Source: Sporofaciens musculi
Lineage (GTDB): Bacteria; Bacillota; Clostridia; Lachnospirales; Lachnospiraceae
Direction: 5' to 3'
DNA length: 64,000 bases
Assembly: GCF_009830285.1 (NCBI RefSeq)
Contig: NZ_WUQX01000001.1
Location: forward strand, 3,844,501 to 3,908,500
Both the position numbers and the translations under genes were made by a program. Positions 47,864-58,234 of this stretch are shown one piece after another (the stretch's first letter is position 1; every line of letters begins with the position of its first letter). The notes below the pieces were generated by a model. The model was not told where the DNA came from and did not search any database. It saw nothing but the letters and a program-made list of their open reading frames with translations.

Positions 47864-48225
47864 GTGGGGTTAAGCGGCTGACGCCGCCCCAAAGCCGGAA
47901 AGTAAACGCCCTTGTGCGCCGGACGTGCTGCAATTATGATAACGGGAACTGTATCTTACTGGACGACGGGGACGAGTGCGTATGTCCGCAGCTCATTTCC
48001 TATTCGCTTCTCTGCAAGTGGTTCCGGGTTGCGGTGCTTCCCGCCGACAGGCTGCTTTATGCGGAGCTTTACCAGACAGGGGATAAGAAGAAATGTACCG
48101 AGTGCGGCGCGTTCTTTGCGTCAACCTCTAACAGCGTCAAATACTGCCCCGTCTGCCGGAAACGTATCACCCGCAGACAAGCCGCCGAGCGCATGAGGAA
48201 AAGACGCGCCCCTGTTACGCAGTAG
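47860..48225 (+). CDS. Cysteine-rich VLP-domain protein
   Basis: 121 residues. CCNYDNGNCILLDDGDECVC, PQLISYSLLCKWFRVAVLP (the VLP motif) and a zinc ribbon KCTECGAFFASTSNSVKYC-PVC followed by a basic tail. A common last gene of this cluster; probably nucleic-acid binding. Intact; its 3' end runs 13 bp into the family A repeat. Confidence 0.8.
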   Translation: MSGVKRLTPPQSRKVNALVRRTCCNYDNGNCILLDDGDECVCPQLISYSLLCKWFRVAVLPADRLLYAELYQTGDKKKCTECGAFFASTSNSVKYCPVCRKRITRRQAAERMRKRRAPVTQ

Positions 48226-48327
48226 GCGCGGAAAATCCCTTGATTTACAGGGCTTTCCGGGCGTGAAAATCAGAAAGGCGATACTTTATACCTTTACCCC
48301 CGAAAATGGCGTTCTACTGCGTAACAT
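48213..48327. repeat. Structured ~115-nt repeat, family A copy 3
   Basis: Ends TGTTACGCAGTAG and CTACTGCGTAACA, inner hairpin CCCT-TGATTTAC-AGGG, and a loop with TTTATACC. Unlike the other two copies it has no gene directly downstream. Confidence 0.7.
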
Positions 48328-48352
48328 TCACGAAAACAGCACCCACAAAAAG

Positions 48353-48400
48353 ACAGGGCGCGGAAGTCATATACTGGCTTCCGCGTCCTGTTCTTTTATT
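48353..48400. terminator. Terminator closing the transfer cluster
   Basis: ACAGGGCGCGGAAG (48353-48366) pairs with CTTCCGCGTCCTGT (48378-48391), followed by TTCTTTTATT. Confidence 0.8.
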
Positions 48401-48481
48401 TGGGAAACATATAAATGTATTGAACCACTGGATAATCATGTTTTGAATTTGGCATCCAAAAATTTATGTAGTATACGGTTT

Positions 48482-49066
48482 TTAATATGTCTGATAGAGA
48501 AAGGCTTTCAGAGTATTTAATATCATCTGTTTTTCTTCAAAATCATTTATTGTGCCTAATTCATATCTTCCACTTCGATTGTTTATAAGATACAATTCGC
48601 ATATCTCTTGTAAAGTTTTTTCTTCTAATGGAAGATGTAAATTTAACTGAAAAGCATATGAGGATTGTTCTGGTATATTAACAGGTAAATACAATTTGTC
48701 ACCCGATATTTCATATATCTCATTCCATTCATAATCACTTTTTGAGGTATCAGCAATTTCAACATCTATCCTGTCTACTGGCTGTACTAAATTTGATTTA
48801 TTAGTTATTGTAATAATTAGAGGTATATTCAAATATGCTTCATCTTCATTTATGACACATTCAATCATCCTATTCTTTTCAAATCCCTCTGAAAGAATTA
48901 TGTTGATTTTATCGTATTTTACTTGATTATATACTGTAAAAATAAGTGTAGAAAATGATACAATCAGTGCAATTAGACTTATTACATTATAAAAAACTTG
49001 TGAACGCAAAATGTTTAATACTTTTTTTCCTTGATTTTTCACGTTACCCCTCTTTCCTAAAATCAT
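48482..49066 (-). CDS. Membrane protein of unknown function
   Basis: 194 residues with one N-terminal membrane helix (VISLIALIVSFSTLIFTVYN) and a mainly beta-stranded remainder (NIPLIITITNKSNLVQPVDR). AT-rich, unlike the GC-rich neighbours, and inserted between the Cys-rich VLP gene and the relaxase, so probably cargo. No family recognised. Confidence 0.6.
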   Translation of the reverse strand: MILGKRGNVKNQGKKVLNILRSQVFYNVISLIALIVSFSTLIFTVYNQVKYDKINIILSEGFEKNRMIECVINEDEAYLNIPLIITITNKSNLVQPVDRIDVEIADTSKSDYEWNEIYEISGDKLYLPVNIPEQSSYAFQLNLHLPLEEKTLQEICELYLINNRSGRYELGTINDFEEKQMILNTLKAFLYQTY

Positions 49067-49102
49067 TATAATGAATTTTTTTAAAAAATCTACACAAATA
49101 TA

Positions 49103-50445
49103 TCATCGTTCCGTTTCTTTTTCCCGTTCCGGCTGTCTGTCTGCCTGTAAAATGCTGTCAATGTTCTGCTTGATAATGTCATATTCCCGGACTTTCTTTT
49201 TCAGCTTCCCATAGTCGGCGTAAAGGGCTTCTTTCTGCGCTTGGAGGGCTTCATACTCCGATTGCAGCGCGGCGAGGTTCGGGAGCTTTGCAATGCCCGC
49301 CGCTTTCAGCGACCTTGCGGCGGCTTCATGGAGGATAATTGCCTGTTCCTGTCTGGCGCGGTATTTCTCCCTGTTCCTTGCCTTGCGGTATGCGTCATAG
49401 ACGGGCTTTGTCTTTTGGTAGGTGGAAACATTCTTGATAAGCACCGCCATTTCCGCAAGCCGCTTTTCGGCGTTCTTCAATGCGTCTGCCGCCTGTCCGC
49501 TTTCCGCTGCCATTTCCTCTATCCGGCTGACTAAATCTGCGTACTGCTCAATCTTATGTTCCGTCAAGAAATTCATTGTTTTCGCTGCCTGTTTCAGATT
49601 ATGGATTTTCGCCCACTGTTCATAGCCCTTACTCTGCGCCGCCTTGATACTGTTCTCAATGTCGATAAGCAGCGACACGCCGCGCTGTTCTCTGGGAGCT
49701 TTCACCGCTTTTGTCCGTCTGCCCGCTATCCGTTCCCTTATGGCTTCCTCTGTATAGTCTGCGCCGAGGGTTTTAAGGCGTGTGAAGCGTTCCTGTCCGG
49801 GGCGCGGCATGACACATATTTCCCCGGCTTTATCTCATAGCCCGCCGCCTGTAACCGCGTTAGCAATTCCTCAAAACTGGAAACTTGGGGGATAAGCGCG
49901 TCAAGGGCGGTTTTCAGTTTGCCTTTCCAACTGGTACCCGTCTTTTCTGCCTGGTACTCCGCATAGCTCTTTCCCTTGCTGCCCTTGCCGGGAACGCCGA
50001 CGGACAAGCCATTCTCCCGGCACAGCTTGTCGCTCATGTTCCGTATGCCGTAATAGCTCCTTTTGTTGGAATTGTATTTGTGGTGGTCTACGAAATTTAC
50101 GGCGCAGAAAATAATGTGATTGTGGACGTGTCCTTTGTCAATGTGCGTCGTGAGTACATATTCATGCTGCCCCTTTGTTACCGCGTCGGCAAGCTGCTTT
50201 CCGATTTCATGGGCTTTCTGATAATCTACTTCCCCCGGCTCAAAGGACTGTATCAGATGAAAGGCTAAATTGTTCCCCTTTTGGAGTGCTTGGGACAAGG
50301 TATATTCAAACTCAATATCTGCCGTTTCATAGGAGCAGCCGAAAGAGGACACAAGCATTTTCCCGTCTGTCTTGTCCGGGTTTTCGATATAGTCAAGGGC
50401 TTTGCTTAGAGTGCTTTTAATAGGCTTAATCTTTGTAACCGCCAT
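49103..50445 (-). pseudogene. MobP-type relaxase, one-base frameshift
   Basis: The N-terminal relaxase domain (KPIKSTLSKALDYIENPDKT; YVLTTHIDKGHVHNHIIFCA with the HxDxxHxHNH metal motif) lies in 49738-50445. The coiled-coil C-terminus (GADYTEEAIRERIAGRRTKA onward) is one frame away. GGGG at 49799-49802 on the plus strand (CCCC in the gene) should have one more base to read SCRAPGQERFTRLKTLG. About 448 residues when repaired. Initiates transfer of the outer element with MobC. The catalytic domain is complete even without repair. Confidence 0.85.
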
Positions 50446-50735
50446 ATCTCCGCAAGCACCCCCTTTATTTCCTCTATGTCCTCTTGGTATGCGTTCCCCG
50501 TCGCGTTTACGCGGCGTGCTATCTGGTTGACGTTGACACCGATTTTCTGTATCTCTGCGGTCATTGCCTTAATGTCGCTATGGTCTATCTGAATGATGTA
50601 CCCGTCAATGGCAATCTTCCGCAGATATGCCGCCATGTTCCGGGTGGGTACGAGCTTCATTTTTTCCAGTATTAAATCCCGTTCCGCTTCCGTCACTCTG
50701 AATTTGATTTGCACCGTCCTTTTCCGTCCGTCCAT
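50406..50735 (-). CDS. mobC: MobC-like relaxosome protein
   Basis: 109 residues starting MDGRKRTVQIKFRVTEAERD, an RHH-type N-terminus, then MKLVPTRNMAAYLRKIAIDG and INQIARRVNATGNAYQEDI, the MobC signature. AAAGGAGC precedes the ATG at 50735. Overlaps the relaxase start by 40 bp. It binds oriT beside the nick site; the candidate oriT lies just upstream. Confidence 0.85.
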   Translation of the reverse strand: MDGRKRTVQIKFRVTEAERDLILEKMKLVPTRNMAAYLRKIAIDGYIIQIDHSDIKAMTAEIQKIGVNVNQIARRVNATGNAYQEDIEEIKGVLAEIWRLQRLSLLKAL

Positions 50736-50761
50736 GTATTCGCTCCTTTCCTTTCCGTTCC

Positions 50762-50872
50762 GAGGGTTTGGGACACTTCCCAACAAGCCATTTTCAACCG
50801 ACGCGCCGCAGCGCGGGAGGGGGAAAATACGGAAGTGGGTACCCGCTTCCTATGCTTGCTACGAATGTTTTT
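50762..50872 (+). other. oriT: Candidate oriT next to mobC
   Basis: GAGGGTTTGGGACACTTCCC, a short GC-rich stem, then ACGGAAGTGGGT/ACCCGCTTCC and TATGCTTGCTA. It lies directly upstream of mobC/relaxase, where oriT is expected. An inverted second copy is at 42551-42652. The nick position cannot be read from sequence alone. Confidence 0.6.
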
Positions 50873-51003
50873 ATCCTTTAGGCTCTTATCCTCTACTACG
50901 GAGAAAAAGCGATTTTGCCAAACTTCCACAAAAGAAAAACGCTGCAATCTCAAAAAAGATTACAACGCTCTCTAAATCCTGTTCAGTTTTAAGCCGGACA
51001 TTC

Positions 51004-51356
51004 CTATTCGCCCTCTTTTTCGACTTCGGAAATCTCTTTTGCTGTTGCGGTCACAATCCGTATGCCCGTATCGCTCATACCGTCAAGGAGCGCGTCAAGC
51101 TGCCGCCGCTTTGTATCCTTTGCGGCGGGCGTGTCTAACAGGAATTGGTCTACGGATATATGGTAACGCTGTATCAGCTCAAAAATATCTGTAAACTTGG
51201 GTGTTGCCCCTTGTTCTCAATGTTCGCAAGATAGCGCGGTGAGATAAACATTTCGTCGCCTACTTTCTTGCGGCTCTCCTTGCGCCCCTCACGCGCTGCC
51301 TTTATCGCTGCCCCAAAAGCCTTGAAGTCGTATTTTGGTACTGGTCTTTTTGCCAT
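51004..51356 (-). pseudogene. XRE-family regulator, one-base frameshift
   Basis: [40 protein letters not shown], then after TTTTT (six expected, near 51185) [20 protein letters not shown] and RQLDALLDGMSDTGIRIVTA in the next frame. About 118 residues when repaired. A typical regulator of Tn1549-type elements, placed before the cargo operon. Confidence 0.75.
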
Positions 51357-51462
51357 AATTATTCACCCTATTACATTCTACTGTTCACCTTTGCTTTTGG
51401 ATATGCCTACACAGTTCTATTAGTTAGCCAAAATAAAACATATTATTCTGCTTTACAATTAA

Positions 51463-51509
51463 ATACCGTCTGAATGTATCTTGACAAGCAGACGCAAAAA
51501 GAATATAAT
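51463..51509 (+). promoter_or_regulatory. TetR-gene promoter with operator
   Basis: TTGACA (51481-51486), 17 bp, TATAAT (51504-51509). Just upstream is ATACCGTCTGAATGTAT (51463-51479), nearly identical to 52271-52287 before the exporter operon. A likely autoregulatory operator. Confidence 0.65.
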
Positions 51510-51545
51510 ACATACCAAACGAATGAAATGGGAGGTGGTAGATAC

Positions 51546-52193
51546 ATGGCGCGTAATAAATATCCTGAAATAACCGTTGAAAAGATATTAGAAGTGTCAC
51601 AGCGGTTATTCATGGAAAAAGGGTACGACAATACAACTATTCAAGATATTGTAAATGAACTTGGTGGATTGACTAAAGGAGCAATTTATCATCATTTCAA
51701 ATCGAAAGAGGAAATTATTGACGCATTAGGGGGGAAACTCTTTTTTGACAACAATCCATTTGTTACCGTACAAAATCAGAAGAACCTAAATGGTTTAGAA
51801 AAAATGCGTGAAGTCATTAAGTTAAACCATGCAGATAATGATAGGACTGAACTTGGAAAACAGAGTATTCCTCTTTTGAAAAATCCCCGCTTGTTGGCTG
51901 AACTGGCTGATACAAACAGGAAATTGATTGCCCCTCTTTGGTTGCAACTTATTCAAGAGGGAATAGAGGACGGCTCTATCCAAACCGAGTATGCAAAAGA
52001 ACTATCTGAACTTTTGCCATTACTTACAAATTTTTGGTTAATTCCCTCTGTCTATCCTGCAACCCCGGAAGAACTGCTTTCAAAGTTTGCATTTATTAAA
52101 TATTTGTTAGATAGTATGAACTTGCCGATTATTGATGATGAAATTTTCGATATGGCACAGAATTACTTTGAACACTTAAACGTAGGCGAATAG
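51546..52193 (+). CDS. TetR-family regulator
   Basis: 215 residues starting MARNKYPEITVEKILEVSQR. The HTH is TTIQDIVNELGGLTKGAIYH-HF, followed by a helical ligand domain. TGGGAGGTGG lies before the ATG. It heads a cargo segment with a small protein and an ABC exporter. Shared operator-like motifs before it and before the exporter suggest it represses both and is relieved by an exporter substrate. Confidence 0.85.
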   Translation: MARNKYPEITVEKILEVSQRLFMEKGYDNTTIQDIVNELGGLTKGAIYHHFKSKEEIIDALGGKLFFDNNPFVTVQNQKNLNGLEKMREVIKLNHADNDRTELGKQSIPLLKNPRLLAELADTNRKLIAPLWLQLIQEGIEDGSIQTEYAKELSELLPLLTNFWLIPSVYPATPEELLSKFAFIKYLLDSMNLPIIDDEIFDMAQNYFEHLNVGE

Positions 52194-52266
52194 ATAAAAT
52201 TGCCTTGCAAAAGGCAGTTTTATTTTCAAACTATACATTCATTCGTAAGGTATTATTTTTCGACAG

Positions 52267-52288
52267 ATACATACCGTCTTAATGTATG
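52267..52288 (+). promoter_or_regulatory. TetR operator before exporter operon
   Basis: ATACAT (52268-52273) and ATGTAT (52282-52287) form an inverted repeat containing ACCGTCTTA, closely similar to the site at 51463. It overlaps the leader of the gene at 52302. Confidence 0.55.
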
Positions 52289-52301
52289 AAAGGAGAATAC
52301 T

Positions 52302-52541
52302 ATGTCAAATTTAGACCAAAAAATCGAAAATGCTGCAAACAAAATTGAAGTTGTCGCAAATGAAGCATGGAAAAAGCGGTCATTCCGCATTGTATCTAAG
52401 TCTATATCTGCTGCGGCAGAAATGGGTCTGATGATAGGGGCTGCACATTTATCCGAAAAAGGCTATAAATCAGCCGCCACCTGTCTGTTTGGTTTAGGGG
52501 CAGTAGGACTTGCCTGCGATTTACTTTTTAACAGAAAATAG
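52302..52541 (+). CDS. Small helical protein upstream of ABC exporter
   Basis: 79 residues, MSNLDQKIENAANKIEVVAN, then two short hydrophobic stretches (AAEMGLMIGAAHL; AATCLFGLGAVGLACDLLF). GAAAGGAG precedes the ATG. In operon with the exporter, 14 bp before it. Function unknown. Confidence 0.6.
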   Translation: MSNLDQKIENAANKIEVVANEAWKKRSFRIVSKSISAAAEMGLMIGAAHLSEKGYKSAATCLFGLGAVGLACDLLFNRK

Positions 52542-52555
52542 GAGGACACCGCTAT

Positions 52556-54242
52556 ATGATACGATACTTAAAACAATACAAATTTTTGCTTTTTCTTACC
52601 ATATTATTTACTGCAATCAGTTCTCTATCTTATGTATTTATTGCTATCTTATTGCAACAAGTTATGGATATTGTAGATATGGGCGATATGGACGGCTTTA
52701 TCAGAATACTACTCTTTTCTTTAGCCTACTTTGCACTTATGGGAGTATTCATGTACCTACAATCTTTGTTTAGCAAAAAAATTTGTCTGTAAAATTATGA
52801 AAGCTGTCCGTTCTAAAACCTTTATAGGAATTGAACGGCACACGATAGAGGACTACTCTAAAAATAATACTGCTGATTATTTATCCGCAATTACGAATGA
52901 TGTAAAAATGATTGAAGATAACTATTTACTTCCCCTGTTGCAAGTTATCCAATATACGATTATTTTTATAGCTTCCCTTGCTGTAATGATTTATTTTGAC
53001 ATTATCGTTACAGTCTGCGTGATTATCGCAATCGCTATCATGCTTATTGTACCCAGTCTATTCGGAGGACTACTCTCCAAACGACAGGATAAATATTCTG
53101 ATATGCTATCCGATTTTACAAACCATGTAAAAGACCTGTTATCCGGTTTTGAGGTTATCAAGTCTTATCGAATGAAAAAATATGTCCTCTCACGATTTGA
53201 AATAAGTAACGAGGACACTATAAAAGCAAAATATTCTGTTGACAAGGCGATTGCAGCAAATGAAGCGGTTTCTATGGTGCTTGCGCTTCTTGTTCAAGTG
53301 GTTGTTGTTTTTCTTTCTGCATACTTCATTATTATTGGTCGTATCAGTGCAGGAGCCTTGTTAGGCATGGTACAGGTAAGCAGTAACCTTGCAAATCCAT
53401 TACTGATTATTTTTAGCAATATTCCAAAAATCAAGAGTATAAAACCAATTACACAGAAGTTAAATAACCTTTCAGATTACAAAGAACAGGACACAAATAC
53501 GAAAAAACCACCCTCTTTCAAAAAAATGATTTATGTAGATGATTTGCATTTTTCCTATGATAAAGAAAACGAAGTCATAAACGGTATTTCACTATCCATT
53601 GATAAAGGAAAAAAATATGCTTTTGTCGGTAAAAGTGGGTGTGGAAAGTCTACGTTTATTAAGTTGATTGCCGGATATTACTCTAATTTCAAAGGTAATG
53701 TACTATATGACACAGATAGTCTTTCCGTTTTGGATATTGATAAAATAACTGCGCTATCGTCGGTCATTCATCAGAATGTTTATATGTTTGATGAGAGCAT
53801 TTTTGATAATATTTGCCTACACGAAGATTTCAGTAAAGAAGAATTGCAATCCGTATTGTCTGATAGTGGTTTATCACAGTTTATTGAGCAAGTACCAAAC
53901 GGACTTAAATATCACGTTGGAGAAAATGGAGATAACCTTTCCGGCGGACAGAAACAAAGAATTGCCGTAGCAAGAGCTTTAATTCGCAAGAAGCCACTGT
54001 TGATTTTAGACGAGGGTACGTCTGCTATTGATATGCAAACTGCGTATGATATTGAAAGTAGGCTATTGGCAATATCTGATTTAACGCTACTTACTATCAC
54101 TCATAATATGAGCAGCGATATTCTTACACTCTATGACGAAATTGTATTTATGGCAGACGGAAAAATAATTGAACATGGCACATTTGAAGAACTTATTACT
54201 AAACACGCTGCATTTTATGACTTCTACCAACTAAAGAAGTAG
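52556..54242 (+). pseudogene. ABC exporter (membrane plus ATPase domain), one-base frameshift
   Basis: 562 residues when repaired. Six membrane segments lie in the first 290 residues. The ATPase has Walker A FVGKSGCGKSTFIKLIAGYY, signature NLSGGQKQRIAVARAL and Walker B LLILDEGTSAID. AAAAAAA at 52775-52781 (six expected for FSKKFVCKIMKAV) splits the first 79 residues from the rest. Half-exporters of this type export peptides, lipids or drugs; the TetR context fits a drug or toxic-metabolite exporter. AT-rich. Confidence 0.85.
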
Positions 54243-54294
54243 GTATCTTTAGAGGAAAGTTTTTTTGAACTGTACACAATCCTTAAATAATATT

Positions 54295-54347
54295 ATCTGC
54301 TCCCTTAACGGGGAAAGAAAAAAACCGTTAGAGGAGCAGATGTTTTT
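54295..54347 (+). terminator. Terminator of the exporter operon
   Basis: ATCTGCTCC ... AACGG pairs with CCGTT ... GGAGCAGAT (ending 54341), followed by TTTTT. A second hairpin, CGGCGG/CCGCCG with TTTCTTT, follows at about 54377-54405. Confidence 0.8.
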
Positions 54348-54450
54348 GTATGCCTTTTTACGCAATATCTAATCTATCGGCGGTTTTGAAATATCAAATC
54401 CGCCGTTTCTTTATCTTCTCAAGGAATGACGCGGTATCACTGTTGAAATC

Positions 54451-54473
54451 GGCGGCTAAAGGAGGTAGCCGCC
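54451..54473 (+). promoter_or_regulatory. Hairpin with the Shine-Dalgarno in its loop
   Basis: GGCGGCTA and TAGCCGCC form a perfect 8-bp stem whose 7-nt loop is AAGGAGG, directly before an ATG at 54474. The ribosome-binding site is thus presented in, or hidden by, a hairpin. Confidence 0.55.
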
Positions 54474-54584
54474 ATGAAGCAAAAAGCATATCGACAAAAT
54501 CCGACAGTTATTGACTTATCAAAAAAAGCCCGCCCACCACCGGGGGAAACTACGCTTATATATATGAACTGTCTAATCATCTGA
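54474..54584 (+). CDS. 36-residue peptide
   Basis: MKQKAYRQNPTVIDLSKKAR then PPPGETTLIYMNCLII. It has an excellent AAGGAGG but that lies in a hairpin loop. It could be a leader peptide of the sigma/recombinase operon. No family recognised. Confidence 0.45.
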   Translation: MKQKAYRQNPTVIDLSKKARPPPGETTLIYMNCLII

Positions 54585-54604
54585 ATACTGCTTACAATGC
54601 CTAT

Positions 54605-54638
54605 GCGCCCGTCCGGGCTTTTCGGACGGGCGCATTTT
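54605..54638 (+). terminator. Strong terminator or attenuator
   Basis: GCGCCCGTCCG (54605-54615) pairs with CGGACGGGCGC (54623-54633), followed by ATTTTG. It lies between the small peptide and the sigma-factor gene, so attenuation is possible. Confidence 0.7.
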
Positions 54639-54759
54639 GTACGTTCAAAAAATTTTTGAAGAAATTTCAAAAAATCTTCGGCGTTTTTGAAAAACGCCGT
54701 ATTGCCCCGCGAAAAGGGGGAAGCACCACCAACTTTCCAACGAGAAAGGAGGTGAGAAT

Positions 54760-55200
54760 GTGGAACCTAACAGCAGGGAGTTTTACAAACAGTGTGCTTT
54801 TCAGAAGTTTTGTAATACGGTATTGCACAATGAAGCGTGCGACACTCATAGAGAGCTTCGCAGACACAAGGCAAAGGAAGTGACCTTTTCCGACATGACC
54901 TTAGACGAAGCGCGACAGCTTCATACGTTTGATGAATATTTCAAACGGGAAACTGCCGAAACCGCCTTTGAGAAAGCCGGGAAGAAAATCACGCCAAAGC
55001 TGCTTCTTGAAGCAATCCGTACTTTGCCGGAAGAAAAGCGCAAAGCCATATTGCTGTATTACTTCGAGGGAATGAACGATACCGAGATTGCAGAACTGTT
55101 CAATACGTCGAGAAGCACGATACAGTACAGGCGGACAAGCTCTTTTGAGCTGCTAAGAAAATATCTGGAGGAAAATGCTGATGAATGGGACGAATGGTAA
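54760..55200 (+). CDS. Sigma-70-like factor of conjugative element
   Basis: 146 residues. The C-terminal region 4 is ITPKLLLEAIRTLPEEKRKA and MNDTEIAELFNTSRSTIQYR. Start GTG 54760 in the GAGAATGTGG context after AAAGGAGG. This class is found beside excision genes of Tn916/Tn1549-type elements and probably drives them. It overlaps the next gene by 26 bp. Confidence 0.8.
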   Translation: MEPNSREFYKQCAFQKFCNTVLHNEACDTHRELRRHKAKEVTFSDMTLDEARQLHTFDEYFKRETAETAFEKAGKKITPKLLLEAIRTLPEEKRKAILLYYFEGMNDTEIAELFNTSRSTIQYRRTSSFELLRKYLEENADEWDEW

Positions 55201-55441
55201 CGAACCCGGCTACCCGGAAAACGCCCTTGTTCCCTATCCTGTCATTGTGGCAGCGACAAAGGGCGACCCGGACGCCATGAAGATTGTCTTGCAGCATTTC
55301 AGCGGCTACATAGCCCGCCTTTCCATGCGGAAGCTGTACGACGAGCGCGGGAACGTCTATTTCGGCGTAGACCACGACATTCGGGAACGGCTGCAAGCAA
55401 AACTGATGATGGCTGTCCTCACCTTTAAGGCAGAGGAATAA
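55175..55441 (+). CDS. Helix-turn-helix protein of conjugative transposons (HTH_16-like)
   Basis: 88 residues, VPYPVIVAATKGDPDAMKIV with LQHFSGYIARLSMRKLYDER, matching the small regulators that follow the sigma-like gene in Tn916-type elements. Overlapping genes suggest coupled synthesis. Likely controls excision and transfer. Confidence 0.78.
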   Translation: MLMNGTNGNEPGYPENALVPYPVIVAATKGDPDAMKIVLQHFSGYIARLSMRKLYDERGNVYFGVDHDIRERLQAKLMMAVLTFKAEE

Positions 55442-55913
55442 CCGCAGCGGCGGGACGCTTTCTCTAACCCCCTTTTCCGTTCCGCTGCTGACGCGGCAGC
55501 ACAGCCATTTTGAACCTTGAAAAAGAAAGCGGCGCAAGATAACGGCGGCGCAGCATAGGGCAAATCGGATACGTTCCTTTTGCGCCGAGCCATACGGCGG
55601 GTGCGCCATGACGCTATCCGGGTGAGGTTATCCCCGCCCGGACAGCCGAGCGACCAACACCGCGCCGGAAAGCAAGTGTAGCGGCTTGCGGGCGACGACA
55701 CGCAGAATATACAATGATACTTCCTTACAGCCACAGTCCGAGCGTTAAGAGCGTCGCAGGCAATGGGTAGGGCTGCATGAGAACCATGCGGGGTGCAATT
55801 CCCATGAGGTTATGCTGATAACCGTCCGATTAAAGCCTTTGATTTATTGAATAGTGGACTTGCTGCTATTCATAGACTGTATTATATGTTTGCGAAAGAA
55901 AGGGGGATTTTCT
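55442..55913 (+). other. 470-bp non-coding, structured region
   Basis: No gene is supported. It holds a TCCGGG/CCCGGA hairpin near 55616-55644 and several short self-complementary pieces (for instance around 55770-55820, with repeated ATGAGG and ATGCGGGG motifs). It lies between the regulators and the TnpW-like/recombinase genes, so a regulatory RNA or recombinase site is possible. Confidence 0.4.
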
Positions 55914-56081
55914 TTGACGCAAAACCAAACGCCCGTTACCACAACGGAGCATAAAATAGGAAAAGTTACTTACCTTGTATGTTCGTCCGCAAGTGAACGC
56001 GCGACGGACACACTGGATAAAAAGATAAAAAAGCTCATTCGCAAAGACATGGAGCTGAACCCCACAAACGCCCGAAAATAG
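55914..56081 (+). CDS. TnpW-like transposon protein
   Basis: 55 residues from TTG 55914 after AAGGGGG. EHKIGKVTYLVCSSASERAT then TLDKKIKKLIRKD resembles the gene at 13856 in its KIKRLI ending and position near a recombinase. A GTG at 55854 is possible but has no ribosome-binding site. Confidence 0.6.
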   Translation: MTQNQTPVTTTEHKIGKVTYLVCSSASERATDTLDKKIKKLIRKDMELNPTNARK

Positions 56082-56136
56082 GGCGTTTCTTCACATTTTA
56101 TACATGACACAGGCAGCGGTATGTGGTATAATATAG

Positions 56137-57716
<1,580 letters not shown>

Positions 57717-57729
57717 GAACTCGAAAAGA

Positions 57730-57760
57730 CGGTACAGCCCCTGTAATTGGGGCTATACCG
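57730..57760. terminator. Hairpin after the outer recombinase
   Basis: CGGTACAGCCCC (57730-57741) pairs with GGGGCTATACCG (57749-57760) with one mismatch. It marks the right end region of the element. Confidence 0.6.
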
Positions 57761-58033
57761 CCTAATCCGAAATTACTTCCCTCTAACCGTAAACATTTGA
57801 TTTTCCGGGCTTTTTGAGCCGTTTTGATAAAATTTAACTCTTACATAGTTTCAAACCCTTATTTTCCGGCATTTTCAAGGCATTTGTTTATTACCTGTTT
57901 ATTACCGGAAAAGTCTCATATGCTCCGCTATTGTTTTATTATACATCGGAATCATGATTTTTGTAATACTTTTTCCGGATTTTACAACTGTTCAAACTGA
58001 ACGTGTTCAGACAGTCCAGAGAGATAGTGGTCG
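57761..58033. other. AT-rich non-coding segment beyond the element end
   Basis: No gene recognised. The right attachment site should lie here or within the preceding 40 bp, but without the empty site the exact core cannot be fixed. Confidence 0.35.
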
Positions 58034-58204
58034 TCAATCGTCCTCACCATCTTCATTGTCAGTCAAGCCACCGACGACCACTCCGTTTTCATCCCATACG
58101 GTGAGAACCTCGTCTTTCGCTGCTGCCAGTACATTTTTTAATGTCTTTTATTCTTTGCACTCCTCTTTCTTGAACTCCGTTCCCTTGCCTAAATAGTATA
58201 ACAT
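58034..58204 (-). pseudogene. Small element protein with internal stop
   Basis: After a perfect AAGGAGG the frame reads MLYYLGKGTEFKKEECKE, TAA at 58148-58150, then KTLKNVLAAAKDEVLTVWDE and NGVVVGGLTDNEDGEDD to TGA. The stop at codon 19 interrupts an otherwise coherent 56-residue protein. It resembles small proteins of phage or conjugative elements. Next to a dead integrase, so both are remnants of an older element. Confidence 0.5.
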
Positions 58205-58234
58205 GATTTCGTCCTCCTTACTTTTTCAGATATT

